DNA of 64,000 nucleotides, taken from the NCBI GenBank assembly GCA_001660395.1, contig LXWE01000001.1, forward strand, positions 186,001 to 250,000, read 5' to 3'. How positions within the stretch are numbered: the first letter of the stretch is position 1; every line of letters starts with the position of its first letter. This DNA is from Alteromonadaceae bacterium XY-R5. GTDB taxonomy: Bacteria; Pseudomonadota; Gammaproteobacteria; Enterobacterales; Alteromonadaceae. The notes beneath the pieces were generated by a model. It searched no databases. It had not been told where the DNA came from and was given only the letters and a program-made list of their open reading frames with translations. A program made the position numbers and the translations under genes. Positions 35,689 through 44,820 of the stretch are shown here, piece after piece.

Positions 35689-35780
35689 AAGATAAACTTA
35701 TTAAATCAAAAAATTTTATATATTTTATTGATTAAATATTGGCAGGTATAGTGCGCGAGTTCAAGCATGTTAGGTGTAGT

Positions 35781-36989
35781 ATGAAAATCGCTCACGGTAC
35801 CGCAAAATTTTGGCAAGCAACGCTGGCATTATGTCTGGGCTCATTCATGGTATTTGCCAATCTTTATGTGACCCAGCCTTTACTCCCCAGCATTGCGAAT
35901 ACTTTTCACCTTTCCCCAGCGGTTGCAGGTGCCAGCTTTACCATCGCGACCCTTACATTAAGTATTTCATTACTCATATATGGTCCCCTGTCCGATGCAA
36001 TGGGACGCCGTAAGCTGATGATTGGCAGCCTGTTAGGCATAGCAATAATTACCCTGGCATTAAGCTTCACCAGCGATTACCACATGCTTCTCGTGCTGAG
36101 AGCATTCCAAGGTTTCTTTTTGGCTGGTTTGCCAGCCATCGCAGTTGCGTATATGAGTGATGAATTCGATACTGATGCACTTATGATTGCAGTCGGTATT
36201 TACATAAGTGGTAATTCGTTAGGTGGTATCGCAGGCCGACTTTTTGGCGGTATATTGGGTGAGTCGGTAGGTTTATCCAATACCTTTGCTACGCTCGCTG
36301 CTTTCAGCCTGCTAATGGTTGCCTTATTCGCCTGGCTGCTTCCAAAATCAGAAAATTTTTCGGCCCAGCCACTTCATCCCAGGGCCATGTTAAAGCAATT
36401 AGGTAATCACCTAAGAAACCCTAATCTATCCCTTGCTTATCTGATTGGTGGGCTTAGCTTTTTTATTTTTGTGAATCAATACAGCTACATTACTTTTGTA
36501 CTCGAGAAGGCCCCATATTCTTTGTCTCCAAAGTTGTTAGGGTTACTCTTCCTGACATATTTAACTGGTACCTATGGTTCTGCAATTTCGGGGAAACTTG
36601 CGCGACGATGGGGACAACCCGAATGCATGATGCTGGGGACAGCTATATTGGCATTTGGATCCGCCATCACCCTGCTCGGTAACATCTGGGCGATTTTGCT
36701 AGGATTATTAATTAACAGCTTTGGTTTCTTCCTTACCCATTCAACAGCAAGCAGCTGGGTAAGCAGAAATGCTCAATCAGCAAAAGCCAGTGCTTCATCG
36801 CTATATCTCACCTTTTATTACCTGGGCGCTAGCCTGGGAGGCTTTTATCTGGCCCCCTTCTGGCACTGGGCAGGGTGGGCTGGTGTTGTAATTGGCTCTT
36901 GGTTTGTATTATTCATTATTTATATAGCTGGAACTCTTCTAAATAGGCTATATCCACTCAATAGCTCAGTCACACCGGTAAATAAATGA
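35781..36989 (+). CDS. MFS transporter (YnfM-like)
   Basis: 402 residues from the ATG at 35781 with AGGTG 6 nt upstream; an in-frame ATG at 35739 is less likely. Twelve hydrophobic segments, motif A YGPLSDAMGRRKLM between helices 2 and 3, and the N-terminal NLYVTQPLLPSIA pattern of the YnfM/AraJ-type efflux group. The substrate is unknown. Regulation by the divergent LysR is likely; the 80-bp spacer contains an imperfect AT-rich inverted repeat around ATTAAATC / GATTAAAT. Confidence 0.88.
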   Translation: MKIAHGTAKFWQATLALCLGSFMVFANLYVTQPLLPSIANTFHLSPAVAGASFTIATLTLSISLLIYGPLSDAMGRRKLMIGSLLGIAIITLALSFTSDYHMLLVLRAFQGFFLAGLPAIAVAYMSDEFDTDALMIAVGIYISGNSLGGIAGRLFGGILGESVGLSNTFATLAAFSLLMVALFAWLLPKSENFSAQPLHPRAMLKQLGNHLRNPNLSLAYLIGGLSFFIFVNQYSYITFVLEKAPYSLSPKLLGLLFLTYLTGTYGSAISGKLARRWGQPECMMLGTAILAFGSAITLLGNIWAILLGLLINSFGFFLTHSTASSWVSRNAQSAKASASSLYLTFYYLGASLGGFYLAPFWHWAGWAGVVIGSWFVLFIIYIAGTLLNRLYPLNSSVTPVNK

Positions 36990-37097
36990 CACTTTTTGTT
37001 GTTTTTAGCATTTCAATAAACTAGGGTAAAGATGACAATTAAAAATCGCGCAGAACAATAACTTTCAGCCAAATATCATGCTTTAAAGGAGTAACAA

Positions 37098-37379
37098 GTG
37101 AGTAAAAATCTCATAGTCATGTCACTGGTAGGAACGTTTCTAACTGTTGGCTGCACATCGATTGATGTCGCAAGGAATTCATACGAACCTAAAGAACCTT
37201 TTCCACAGCAAAAATCACAAGACTGGTGTTTCGATAACTATTCATCGGCCGCCGCAACAAGCAAGCAGCGTGGACAAAATGCTAAATTTTGTGATTCTCA
37301 AGCACAAAGACAATACAATGAATATAGTCGCAAGGTGAAGGGAAACAATGACCCTGAACGACAAGAAGCAAGTCGATAA
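37098..37379 (+). CDS. Small putative lipoprotein
   Basis: 93 residues from a GTG start with a strong AAAGGAG ribosome site. A signal with lipobox TVGC (Cys at about 19) indicates lipid anchoring. The mature part is hydrophilic, with two further Cys (DWCFDNY and AKFCDSQAQRQY) and a basic C-terminal tail. No known family is recognised. Confidence 0.65.
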   Translation: MSKNLIVMSLVGTFLTVGCTSIDVARNSYEPKEPFPQQKSQDWCFDNYSSAAATSKQRGQNAKFCDSQAQRQYNEYSRKVKGNNDPERQEASR

Positions 37380-37742
37380 CTTACCTTAAACAAGCTGAGT
37401 TAGAGACTTATAATTCGATTATTAAGGTTCTTTTTAATTGTAATTAAAGACTCTAATTCAGTTTTCCACTCTTTAAAAAACTAATCGCTCACATTCACGT
37501 GAAACAGATTCAACTCTAATTAAATACCCCATTATTATTGTATTTCTACAGGGCTGACAATTATGGCCTCATCAATATTTATAACTTGGCTTAGACGAAT
37601 TAATCAGTCTAATCCTTACCCGCTTCGGTAACCTCCTAAACACAGGCGAAAAGAAAATTTTCAATATCTAATTATGAAGCATGCAAAAAAAAGCCCCGTC
37701 ATAAACGGGGCTTTAACAAACTCAAACTAATTAGAGACCAAA
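37380..37742. other. Intergenic region between convergent genes
   Basis: 363 bp, AT-rich, no credible reading frame. Its right end holds the terminator of the Oar-type receptor gene (37684-37714). Confidence 0.5.
37684..37714 (-). terminator. Terminator of the TonB-dependent receptor gene
   Basis: AAAGCCCCGT-cataa-ACGGGGCTTT; on the minus strand the stem is followed by a run of eight T. Confidence 0.9.
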
Positions 37743-40718
37743 TTAGAATCTCATAGACGCGCTGAAGCGAACATATCGAGGAGTTTGGAAGTTCTCAGAC
37801 AATCCATAATATGGATCGGCTGGATGTGTACCAACACCCTCAAATTCACCTGAATCTTCTGAATCAGCAATTTCATAAATCTGACGTACTGTATCGTTAT
37901 TAAATACGTTAAATATATCGATACCGAATGTCACATCTGCGCCATTGATTTCAGTCATATATTTAGCAGTCAGATCCAAAGACCAGAAGCTTGGCAGGTT
38001 GCCTAAACTTCCACGAGGCACTAATTGACCATTCTGATAGAAAGACTCTGAACCATAAGCTTGAGCATACAGATCAGTTGGGTGGTATCCAAACGCATTC
38101 TTAGGACGACCAGACTGCCAGCTGAAATTTGCACCTACAGTAATATCTTCAGTGACTGCATAACCACCATACAACTTAACCATATGGCGACGGTCATTTG
38201 GAAGATTACCATATGCACCATCAGTCAATCCTGGTTGGTCAAAGTTGGTTGTCAAACCTGCGTCGTCCTGGCCATTATCTGAACGTACTGCACCTTCTGA
38301 GTTACCCCAGCTATGTGACCAAGTATATGAACCTGCTAACATCCAAACGCCATCCCATGCACGTTCAAATGTAAAATCTACTGATCCGTATTGACGCTTA
38401 GCTTCTGGATATCCTAATTGCTCTGCAGTTAATGTAATGTGATCTAACTCGCCATCACCATCAGCATCAACCCAAATATCCATGTCGTTACCAGGGTTAG
38501 TCAGAACGTAATAATCAAAACCACCCAACTCTAGGTCTACACCTGAGTTTTCATCAGCATAACGCTGAAGACCAGCGTCAATCGCGATATCTTCAATTGA
38601 AGTGGCAAGATCACGATAAGTTGCGCGAACACCAACTTTCCAATCGTCAGTCAACTGATGTTCAAAACCTAGGATGTATTCCTCTTGGTACATAGGTTTG
38701 ATATTGCCATCTACTAGTGATCTGGTATCGCCGGCAACACCATCGTCATATACTGTAGTAGCACTTAATTGGTCTGGATTATCAGTAGTTGTTCCAGTGA
38801 TTGCACCGTAGTAGTCGTTAGTTGGAAGACCATCAGCTGTAACGCCATCCAACAAGAAATATCTACGAGTGTACAATTCTGCGCCCGCCAAACGTAAATT
38901 CGTGTTAGCGGCTACAGGTAAATAATATCTACCGTAGTGACCGAATACTTTCGTAGTTCCATCACCATTGATATCCCAGCTTGCACCAATACGCGGAGCC
39001 CATTGGTCTTTAACTTTAATAAACGACTCACCATCGATGTTTTTATTATCAAAGGTCTCATTACGTACGCCTAAAGTCAGCACCAAGTTATCTGTGGCTT
39101 GCCAAGTATCTTCTAAATAATAGGCTGAAGTCTTGGTTTCAAAAGAACCATTACTGGTGCGTTCAATTAGTCGATAGTACTCATCACCGGCACTCAACAA
39201 TCCACCAAAGGCACCTTCTTCAGCTGTGTAATAGCGATAGTAACGTCCACCTGAATATTGCTCAATGTTGTTGATTTTATTCTTCTCAACGTCATAACCA
39301 AATTTCAGCGAGTGATCACCAATTACATAATCGAAATCGGCGCGGAATGCTTTACGCTCATCGTCAGCTGTAACAGCATTCGCAGTTGCCCAACAACCCA
39401 ATTTCTCAGTTGTGGAACCACGATCATCATAAATCAATGGACATGTTGAATCGAATTCACTTGAATCAGTTCTATCAGCTTTGTTAATACCTGCTAACAG
39501 GCTGAATTGGAAGTCGTCAGTAACAATTGACGTATATTTTAACGCGCCATTAATACCACCACGACTCAATTTAGACGGTGATGGGTTGGAAGCTGTTTCT
39601 GCGCTTGAGTCCCAAGAATAGGTCACTAAGTCTGTATCACGTTCATCACTGAATGCTGTCAGCTCTAGGATATTGTTATCATTGATATACCAGTCAATGT
39701 TAACACCCCAGAATAATGACTCTTCATCACGTGTATAGTAGTTACCACCACCTAGTGCCGATGAGTTATAAGCTGACTTTTCTTTACGAGGGTTCAATAA
39801 CACGTAATAGAAAAGCTTATCTTTAATTAACGCACCTGATGCATATACGTTAAAGTCATAAGAATCCATCTCGTCATGGTCATTTACCAGGACCAACTCA
39901 CCATCGTCAGTGTGTACATTTGGTTTGTCCGCACGTAATGAATCTGGCTCATAGAACGCAGAAATACCAAACTTGGTTTCATTACCACCTGATTTAGTAA
40001 CAGCTGTGATTACACCACCAGTAGAACGACCATACTCTGCACCATAACCGCCGCTCTTAACTTCAAACTGCTCATAGAATTCGAAAGGAACTTGTGAGCC
40101 ACCCAAACCATTTCGGAAGTTAGTGGTGTTCAAGCCATTGATGTAATAAGCATTTTCACCTACGGATGAACCACTAAATGAAGCAAGCTTACCATCACCT
40201 TCAAAAGCTGAATCGCCTTGTGTTACGCCCGGAGCTAAAAGTGCAACAGAGGTAATGTCACGTGCAACCGGCAGACGTTCAATAGTAGAGCTATCGATCA
40301 TCAATACAGATTCAGAACTCGTAGGGTCAATCATAGAGATTGAACTGCCAGTAATTTGAATTACTTCTACACCAGCATTTGCGATTGGAAGATCAACACT
40401 TGCATTTTTACCGATATAGATACTTACCGTAACTTTATCTGAAGAACCCATACCAGATTTTTCAGCGGAAACTTCATAAGTTCCTGGTGGTAACAGAGGA
40501 AAGCGGTAATTCCCTTCAGAATCGGATTCAACCGAACGGGTTAAACCTGTCTCTACGTTTTTAATAGTGATTGTGGCGTTAGTGATCGCAACACCTGATT
40601 GGTCAACCGCCTGACCAACCAATCCACCTTGAGTATTAGATGCAGCGATAGCCGGCACCGACAAGCCAAGCGTACAGGCAACAGCAATAGCTGTCACACT
40701 CTTACGAAATGTTAACAT
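37743..40718 (-). CDS. Oar-type TonB-dependent outer-membrane receptor
   Basis: 991 residues. Signal peptide 1-25 (ending AIAAS), then a carboxypeptidase-regulatory-like beta domain (about 28-110, GLVGQAVDQSGVAITNATIT), a plug domain (about 125-245, ending EYGRSTGGVITAVTKSGG) and a 22-strand barrel ending in the outer-membrane signature RYVRFSASMRF with terminal Phe. This architecture is that of Oar/OmpA-related SusC-like receptors importing large substrates. No exbBD or substrate enzyme is adjacent. A triple PhoB-box-like repeat about 265 bp upstream suggests induction by phosphate shortage. Confidence 0.92.
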   Translation of the reverse strand: MLTFRKSVTAIAVACTLGLSVPAIAASNTQGGLVGQAVDQSGVAITNATITIKNVETGLTRSVESDSEGNYRFPLLPPGTYEVSAEKSGMGSSDKVTVSIYIGKNASVDLPIANAGVEVIQITGSSISMIDPTSSESVLMIDSSTIERLPVARDITSVALLAPGVTQGDSAFEGDGKLASFSGSSVGENAYYINGLNTTNFRNGLGGSQVPFEFYEQFEVKSGGYGAEYGRSTGGVITAVTKSGGNETKFGISAFYEPDSLRADKPNVHTDDGELVLVNDHDEMDSYDFNVYASGALIKDKLFYYVLLNPRKEKSAYNSSALGGGNYYTRDEESLFWGVNIDWYINDNNILELTAFSDERDTDLVTYSWDSSAETASNPSPSKLSRGGINGALKYTSIVTDDFQFSLLAGINKADRTDSSEFDSTCPLIYDDRGSTTEKLGCWATANAVTADDERKAFRADFDYVIGDHSLKFGYDVEKNKINNIEQYSGGRYYRYYTAEEGAFGGLLSAGDEYYRLIERTSNGSFETKTSAYYLEDTWQATDNLVLTLGVRNETFDNKNIDGESFIKVKDQWAPRIGASWDINGDGTTKVFGHYGRYYLPVAANTNLRLAGAELYTRRYFLLDGVTADGLPTNDYYGAITGTTTDNPDQLSATTVYDDGVAGDTRSLVDGNIKPMYQEEYILGFEHQLTDDWKVGVRATYRDLATSIEDIAIDAGLQRYADENSGVDLELGGFDYYVLTNPGNDMDIWVDADGDGELDHITLTAEQLGYPEAKRQYGSVDFTFERAWDGVWMLAGSYTWSHSWGNSEGAVRSDNGQDDAGLTTNFDQPGLTDGAYGNLPNDRRHMVKLYGGYAVTEDITVGANFSWQSGRPKNAFGYHPTDLYAQAYGSESFYQNGQLVPRGSLGNLPSFWSLDLTAKYMTEINGADVTFGIDIFNVFNNDTVRQIYEIADSEDSGEFEGVGTHPADPYYGLSENFQTPRYVRFSASMRF

Positions 40719-41271
40719 GTATGTCTCCCTGGACCACTTATACCTTTTTCTTATAAAAGTACTTGTGCTTCATTGTTTAGAATTTTTATTCGCCGTTTTA
40801 CCGGCATTTGGAATATTTTCTAATCGAGGTAGTGAGCCTCAACCTAAATATTAACCATAGATAAAAATTCTCTTCAATAACCTGAAGACATAAAGGCTGT
40901 ACCCAATGGTACCAACAACCCCAAAAAGCCAAGCTCTTTGTAATTATAAATTTACAATAAAGGGGGTAATTTGAGCTAGCACTGACAAAAACCTGACACT
41001 AAACTGACATTTGAAAACAACCCCCACCCTTATTAAACGCGGGCTACAAAGAGGAAGACTAAAGAAATCATTTATCAAATTGAACTTTCTCTAGAAAGTT
41101 TACCCATGAGATCGATTTATACTCGCCTGAGATGTCAAAACATCTCCAAATGTCGACGCGATGAAAGGTTCCAAGAATAATTTTCTTCGATAAACGTCGA
41201 ATAATAGCGCTATCTTGCACTTATAAATATGCCAGCTAAGCTACTGTAAACTGGATAAATTAGGAGCCGTG
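40719..41271. other. Long regulatory region between receptor and ComFB genes
   Basis: 553 bp without a reading frame. It contains the PhoB-like repeats at 40983-41009. The stretch next to the receptor start is AT-rich and would be a long leader if the Pho-like element marks the promoter. Confidence 0.5.
40983..41009 (-). promoter_or_regulatory. Triple PhoB-box-like direct repeat
   Basis: On the minus strand TGTCA occurs three times with exactly 11-bp spacing (plus-strand TGACA at 40983, 40994 and 41005). PhoB boxes are TGTCA-type direct repeats with an 11-bp period, oriented towards the regulated gene. Here they point to the Oar receptor. The -10 element downstream is not obvious. Confidence 0.6.
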
Positions 41272-41559
41272 ATGAAACTAGATGATGATATCCACAACTA
41301 TTATGAACATCTTATTCTGGAAAGGATTGACCAGCTCAAACTTGCAGAGGCGTACGATGGTGACTTTATCGCTGATTTATGTTGCCTTGCATTAAATCAG
41401 GTTCCGCCGCGCTACATCCGCTACGAAGTTGATATGGCATTTTATTTACCGCAAAGCGAACGTAATCAGATGGAAATGAACGCCACTAATGCCATAGAGA
41501 AAGCTCTAAAGTATCTCAAAGATAATTACGAGAAAAATGCTCAGCCAAAAACGGCGTAA
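41272..41559 (+). CDS. ComFB-family (late competence development) protein
   Basis: 95 residues; the ATG at 41272 has TAGGAG at a 5-nt spacing (a GTG directly before it is in frame). The fold matches ComFB: short helical protein with DFIADLCCLALNQVPPRYIRY and DMAFYLP. Family members are soluble and of unclear function; some bind cyclic nucleotides. No competence genes are adjacent. Confidence 0.8.
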   Translation: MKLDDDIHNYYEHLILERIDQLKLAEAYDGDFIADLCCLALNQVPPRYIRYEVDMAFYLPQSERNQMEMNATNAIEKALKYLKDNYEKNAQPKTA

Positions 41560-41584
41560 ATATGCATTAGACAATTAAAGGTGA

Positions 41585-41695
41585 GGTGGCGGTTTCCCAG
41601 CAACATTCCGGCACATGAGTCGTCTGCTGCGGCTGCTCCCTTCCGGGCCTGACCGGGTTCACAGAGTATCATTGCGGAGGCACCAGGAAACCACC
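41585..41695 (-). ncRNA. ffs: 4.5S signal recognition particle RNA
   Basis: The minus strand contains the conserved SRP domain IV: GGTCAGGCCCGGAAGGGAGCA, with the GGAA tetraloop and the symmetric and asymmetric internal loops. Flanking arms GGTGGTTTCC and GGGAAACCGCC pair to close the long hairpin. Ends are estimated from the closing stem. The RNA binds Ffh to target membrane proteins. Confidence 0.93.
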
Positions 41696-41778
41696 ATAGA
41701 AAAGCTTCAGAGTGTCTGAAGCGGGCGCATTATTACTAAAGCAGCCAGACAATGCAAGCCAAGCTGACTACTAAAGGG

Positions 41779-42837
41779 TTAGTTTGCTGCCTTTTTAAAC
41801 GTTTCTTCTGCCATCAAGTTTGCCACAAGGTTTGTTGGCAATGATTCGGCCTCTGAACGAGCATAAATGTCTTTCAATGTTTGTCCGATCTGCTCGATGT
41901 GCAAACGCAGTCTTTCAGCTGTGCTGTCACCCTGCTGATGGTAAATATCGATAATACCGCCTGCATTGATGACGTAATCCGGTGCGTACAACACCCCTTT
42001 CTCGCGCAGCAGTTCCCCTACACTTTCAGTTGCCAACTGATTGTTTGCAGCACCTGCAACCACTTTCGCTTTCATGGAGTTAACAGAATCGATTGTTAGA
42101 ATCGCTCCCATGGCACATGGTGCAACAACATCGACGTCTAACGATAGGATTTCATCCGTAGTTACGACGGTAGCGCCAAATTCTTCTGCTGCTTTCGCTG
42201 GACCTTCAGGAAAGATATCTGCAACAAACAGTTCAGCCCCCTGTTCATGGAGATGGCGCGCCAGTCGGTAACCAACATGTCCCATGCCTTGTATCGCCAC
42301 TTTCACACCTTTCAGGTCACGATTTAGGGCATACTCAACGCTCGCTTTTAATCCAACAAAAACACCGTATGCCGTGCCAGGTGCAGGATTTCCATCATTT
42401 GGACTCCCATCAAAGCAGAATTTACCTGATGTGCCACTGATATAGTCTGAGAATTCAGCCATTTTCTGTAGGTCTGTAACCGAAATACCTGAATCTTCAG
42501 CCGTAATATATTTACCGCCAAGTGTATTAACAAACTTCCCCATGGCTTCCATCAGTTCTGGGGATTTGTCTTTGCGTGGATCACCAATGATCACCGCCTT
42601 GCCGCCTCCCTGGGGCAATCCAGCTAACGCAGCTTTGTAGGTCATCCCTTTAGACAAACGTAACACGTCTGTCAGTGCTTCCTCACCGCTGGCATAGGGC
42701 CACATACGACAGCCGCCTAAAGATGGACCCAGGTTGGTATTATGCACCGCAATAATGGCCTTTAGGCCCGAAGCCTGGTCATGACAAAATGCTACCTGTT
42801 CATGCTGATCAAATTCAGAATGTTCAAAAACGGACAT
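41779..42837 (-). CDS. Leucine (branched-chain amino acid) dehydrogenase
   Basis: 352 residues of the Glu/Leu/Phe/Val dehydrogenase family. N-terminal substrate domain with GPSLGGCRMWPY, catalytic Lys region MTYKAALAGLPQGGGKAVI (near residues 66-84) and TAEDSGI. The NAD domain has IQGMGHVGYRLA (near 182). The length and the GGCR motif fit leucine dehydrogenase, which deaminates Leu, Ile and Val to keto acids. It is divergent from an Lrp-type regulator, a meaningful pairing because Lrp proteins sense leucine. Confidence 0.92.
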   Translation of the reverse strand: MSVFEHSEFDQHEQVAFCHDQASGLKAIIAVHNTNLGPSLGGCRMWPYASGEEALTDVLRLSKGMTYKAALAGLPQGGGKAVIIGDPRKDKSPELMEAMGKFVNTLGGKYITAEDSGISVTDLQKMAEFSDYISGTSGKFCFDGSPNDGNPAPGTAYGVFVGLKASVEYALNRDLKGVKVAIQGMGHVGYRLARHLHEQGAELFVADIFPEGPAKAAEEFGATVVTTDEILSLDVDVVAPCAMGAILTIDSVNSMKAKVVAGAANNQLATESVGELLREKGVLYAPDYVINAGGIIDIYHQQGDSTAERLRLHIEQIGQTLKDIYARSEAESLPTNLVANLMAEETFKKAAN

Positions 42838-43061
42838 AATACTCTCAGTTAATTCAATAAATTAGGGTGGCGATAATAGCGCAGAGCAACGAGGATATGC
42901 GTTGCTTGTTGAGCTGATGGAAATGTTCCAAACAAAACAGATGTATCAAAAATATTACAAATCATAGGACGATTATCCTACATTTCCATCTTGAAAAAGA
43001 TAGAGATTTTAATCATGCTAGCGACCTCAACATTATTGTCTCTGGTTTTTGTTCAACCTTT

Positions 43062-43529
43062 ATGAAATTAGACAAATTCGATCGCGAAATTCTGCGTGTT
43101 CTGCAAAAAGATGCCACAGTTTCTATGGCTGAACTTAGTCAACAAGTGGGATTATCTCACACTCCTTGCTGGCGCAGGGTAAAGCGCATGGAAGCAGACG
43201 GCATTATAAAACAAAAAGTCACTCTGCTAGATAATAAAAAGCTTAATTTGGGTGTTTCGGTCTTTATTTATGTGACTTTGAAGAACCATGATGGTGAATC
43301 CCTGAACAATTTCGAGAAGGCGGTTCAAAATATCGTTGAAATCGTTGAGTGTCACACCACCAGTGGAGAAAAGGATTATTTATTGAAGGTCATGGTTGAA
43401 AGTATTGAAGAATACGAGCAGCTGTTAAAAACCAAGCTGACTCATCTGCCTCTGGTAGACCATCTAAGTTCTACGTTTGCGCTTAAACAGGTTAAGAACA
43501 CAACTGAATTGCCGATCAAAAATATCTGA
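43062..43529 (+). CDS. Lrp/AsnC-family transcriptional regulator
   Basis: 155 residues: N-terminal helix-turn-helix (MAELSQQVGLSHTPCWRRVK, about 22-41) and a C-terminal RAM effector-binding domain (about 65-145, ending HLPLVDHLSSTFALKQVK). Divergent from leucine dehydrogenase, so it probably responds to branched-chain amino acids and controls that gene. The start at 43062 lacks a strong ribosome site, but the downstream frame is typical. Confidence 0.9.
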   Translation: MKLDKFDREILRVLQKDATVSMAELSQQVGLSHTPCWRRVKRMEADGIIKQKVTLLDNKKLNLGVSVFIYVTLKNHDGESLNNFEKAVQNIVEIVECHTTSGEKDYLLKVMVESIEEYEQLLKTKLTHLPLVDHLSSTFALKQVKNTTELPIKNI

Positions 43530-43539
43530 TCGGCAATTC
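43506..43539. terminator. 13-bp perfect hairpin overlapping the end of the Lrp gene
   Basis: GAATTGCCGATCA and TGATCGGCAATTC pair perfectly around an 8-nt AT-rich loop. The left arm is still in the Lrp coding region and the stop codon is in the right arm. No T-run follows, so it may be a terminator of both convergent genes or an mRNA-end stabiliser. Confidence 0.55.
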
Positions 43540-43553
43540 CGCCCGGTAACACA

Positions 43554-44207
43554 TTACTGGGCATCTACCTGATATTCTGGCGACGCTTTTACAAAGCTGT
43601 CCAATTCCATGCAATTGTTAACAATACGGTTTATCACCGGATAAGGCGTCATATCTAACCCAACACGCTTAGCATTATAAACCTGGGGTACCAGACAAAT
43701 ATCCGCCAGTGTCACGTCGAAACCAAAACAATAATCCGCAGCAGTAGTTTGAAGCCGCTTTTCAATTCCCTTCAAACCTAACCCAATCCAATGACGGATC
43801 CAAACCTGCTTTTGTTCTTCGGTAATATCCCAGCGTTCAGCCATATAATTAACAACACGCAAATTTCCCAACGGCTGAATATCACACGCAATGTCATCCG
43901 CTATCATCCGCACTCTGGCACGATCTAACGCGTGTACGGGCATCAATGAACATTCTCCAGGAAAACGCTCATCCAAATACTCAATGATCGCAAGTGACTG
44001 GTTTAAAATTATGTCCTCGTCATCATCCACCAGCGTAGGAATTAGTTCACTCGGATTCAAATTGATGTAATCAGGCTTATGCTGCTGACCGCCATCTGCG
44101 GTTAAATGCACAGGAATATATTCATATTCCAAACCTTTTAAATTCAGCGCGATTCGCACCCGATAGCTCGCTGACGAACGCCAATAGCCATATAGTTTTA
44201 AACTCAT
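43554..44207 (-). CDS. maiA: Maleylacetoacetate isomerase (zeta-class GST)
   Basis: 217 residues from the ATG at 44207, five bases after TAGGAG; a GTG two codons upstream is in frame. The zeta-class motif SSASYRVRIALNLKGL (residues about 12-27) and LIPTLVDDDE, INQSLAIIEYL-like NQSLAIIEYLDE segments are typical. The enzyme isomerises maleylacetoacetate to fumarylacetoacetate using glutathione, in tyrosine breakdown. Directly upstream lies a broken hpd gene, so its original operon has decayed; the isomerase itself looks intact. Confidence 0.9.
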   Translation of the reverse strand: MSLKLYGYWRSSASYRVRIALNLKGLEYEYIPVHLTADGGQQHKPDYINLNPSELIPTLVDDDEDIILNQSLAIIEYLDERFPGECSLMPVHALDRARVRMIADDIACDIQPLGNLRVVNYMAERWDITEEQKQVWIRHWIGLGLKGIEKRLQTTAADYCFGFDVTLADICLVPQVYNAKRVGLDMTPYPVINRIVNNCMELDSFVKASPEYQVDAQ

Positions 44208-44215
44208 ATCCACTC

Positions 44216-44690
44216 CTAATTTTCATCGGGTGCCTGCAACACCCCAAGGCGAACTTGCTCCAACTCGATAGACTTAATTAAGACTTGAAAGATCTCCTCA
44301 ACTAAGCGCTGATTGCCTTTACGCTGGATCCGTTCGAAGAAGATTGCCCCACCAGATTTCCAGTAAAAATCTGTAAAAGTATCCCGTCTTTTCCGGAGCC
44401 CCATCTATCAGAATACCTAGACTTTGCAGGAGTTCAATATTTTCGCCTTGGCCGTTTATAACTGCATTTGCGCTGCACAGACGCAGGGAGGTAAGTATGC
44501 TTTCTTCACAATTACAACAAAATGAGTCTGATATTATTGAAATAGCCAAACCTGTTTGGATGAATGTTTTGTAACCTCGGTAACGCCCAAATTTGTAAAC
44601 AATACTTCTAATGTGGCGGTCTGTTCCGCTTTTGACGCACAGAATCCAGAGTACCTTCTCCTGTGATAGCATATCACCCAAAAAGTTTAT
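44216..44690 (-). pseudogene. hpd: Remnant of 4-hydroxyphenylpyruvate dioxygenase
   Basis: Three frames on the minus strand together spell pieces of HPPD. Near 44638-44534: LEVLFTNLGVTEVTKH then SKQVWLFQ (N-terminal domain), ending at TAA. Near 44438-44381, in another frame: IELLQSLGILIDGAPE. From 44382 to 44216, in a third frame: GAIFFERIQRKGN then IKSIELEQVRLGVL (C-terminus). HPPD is normally about 350 residues; here the central roughly 200 residues, carrying both iron-binding His, are missing, and only the Glu of FFE remains. The order is collinear, and maiA follows. Confidence 0.85.
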
Positions 44691-44820
44691 CAATGGCAAA
44701 CAAAGCTGCTATTCAATGAGCTAAACAGAAGTGAAATACGCGTAACGAAAGAATGGACACAGAAATTGAGAAAAAAGCAGTGTTACTGACACTGCTGATC
44801 AAAAACGTCATGCCAAGCGA

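Noticed and set aside
44319-44699. 126-codon minus-strand open frame as a hypothetical protein
   Set aside because: Its parts match HPPD only in pieces, and neighbouring frames carry the rest; it is a by-product of the hpd remnant.
44662-44790. Plus-strand 39-codon frame ending near 44780 that might be the C-terminus of a lost protein
   Set aside because: No start, no ribosome site and no recognised similarity; too short to support.
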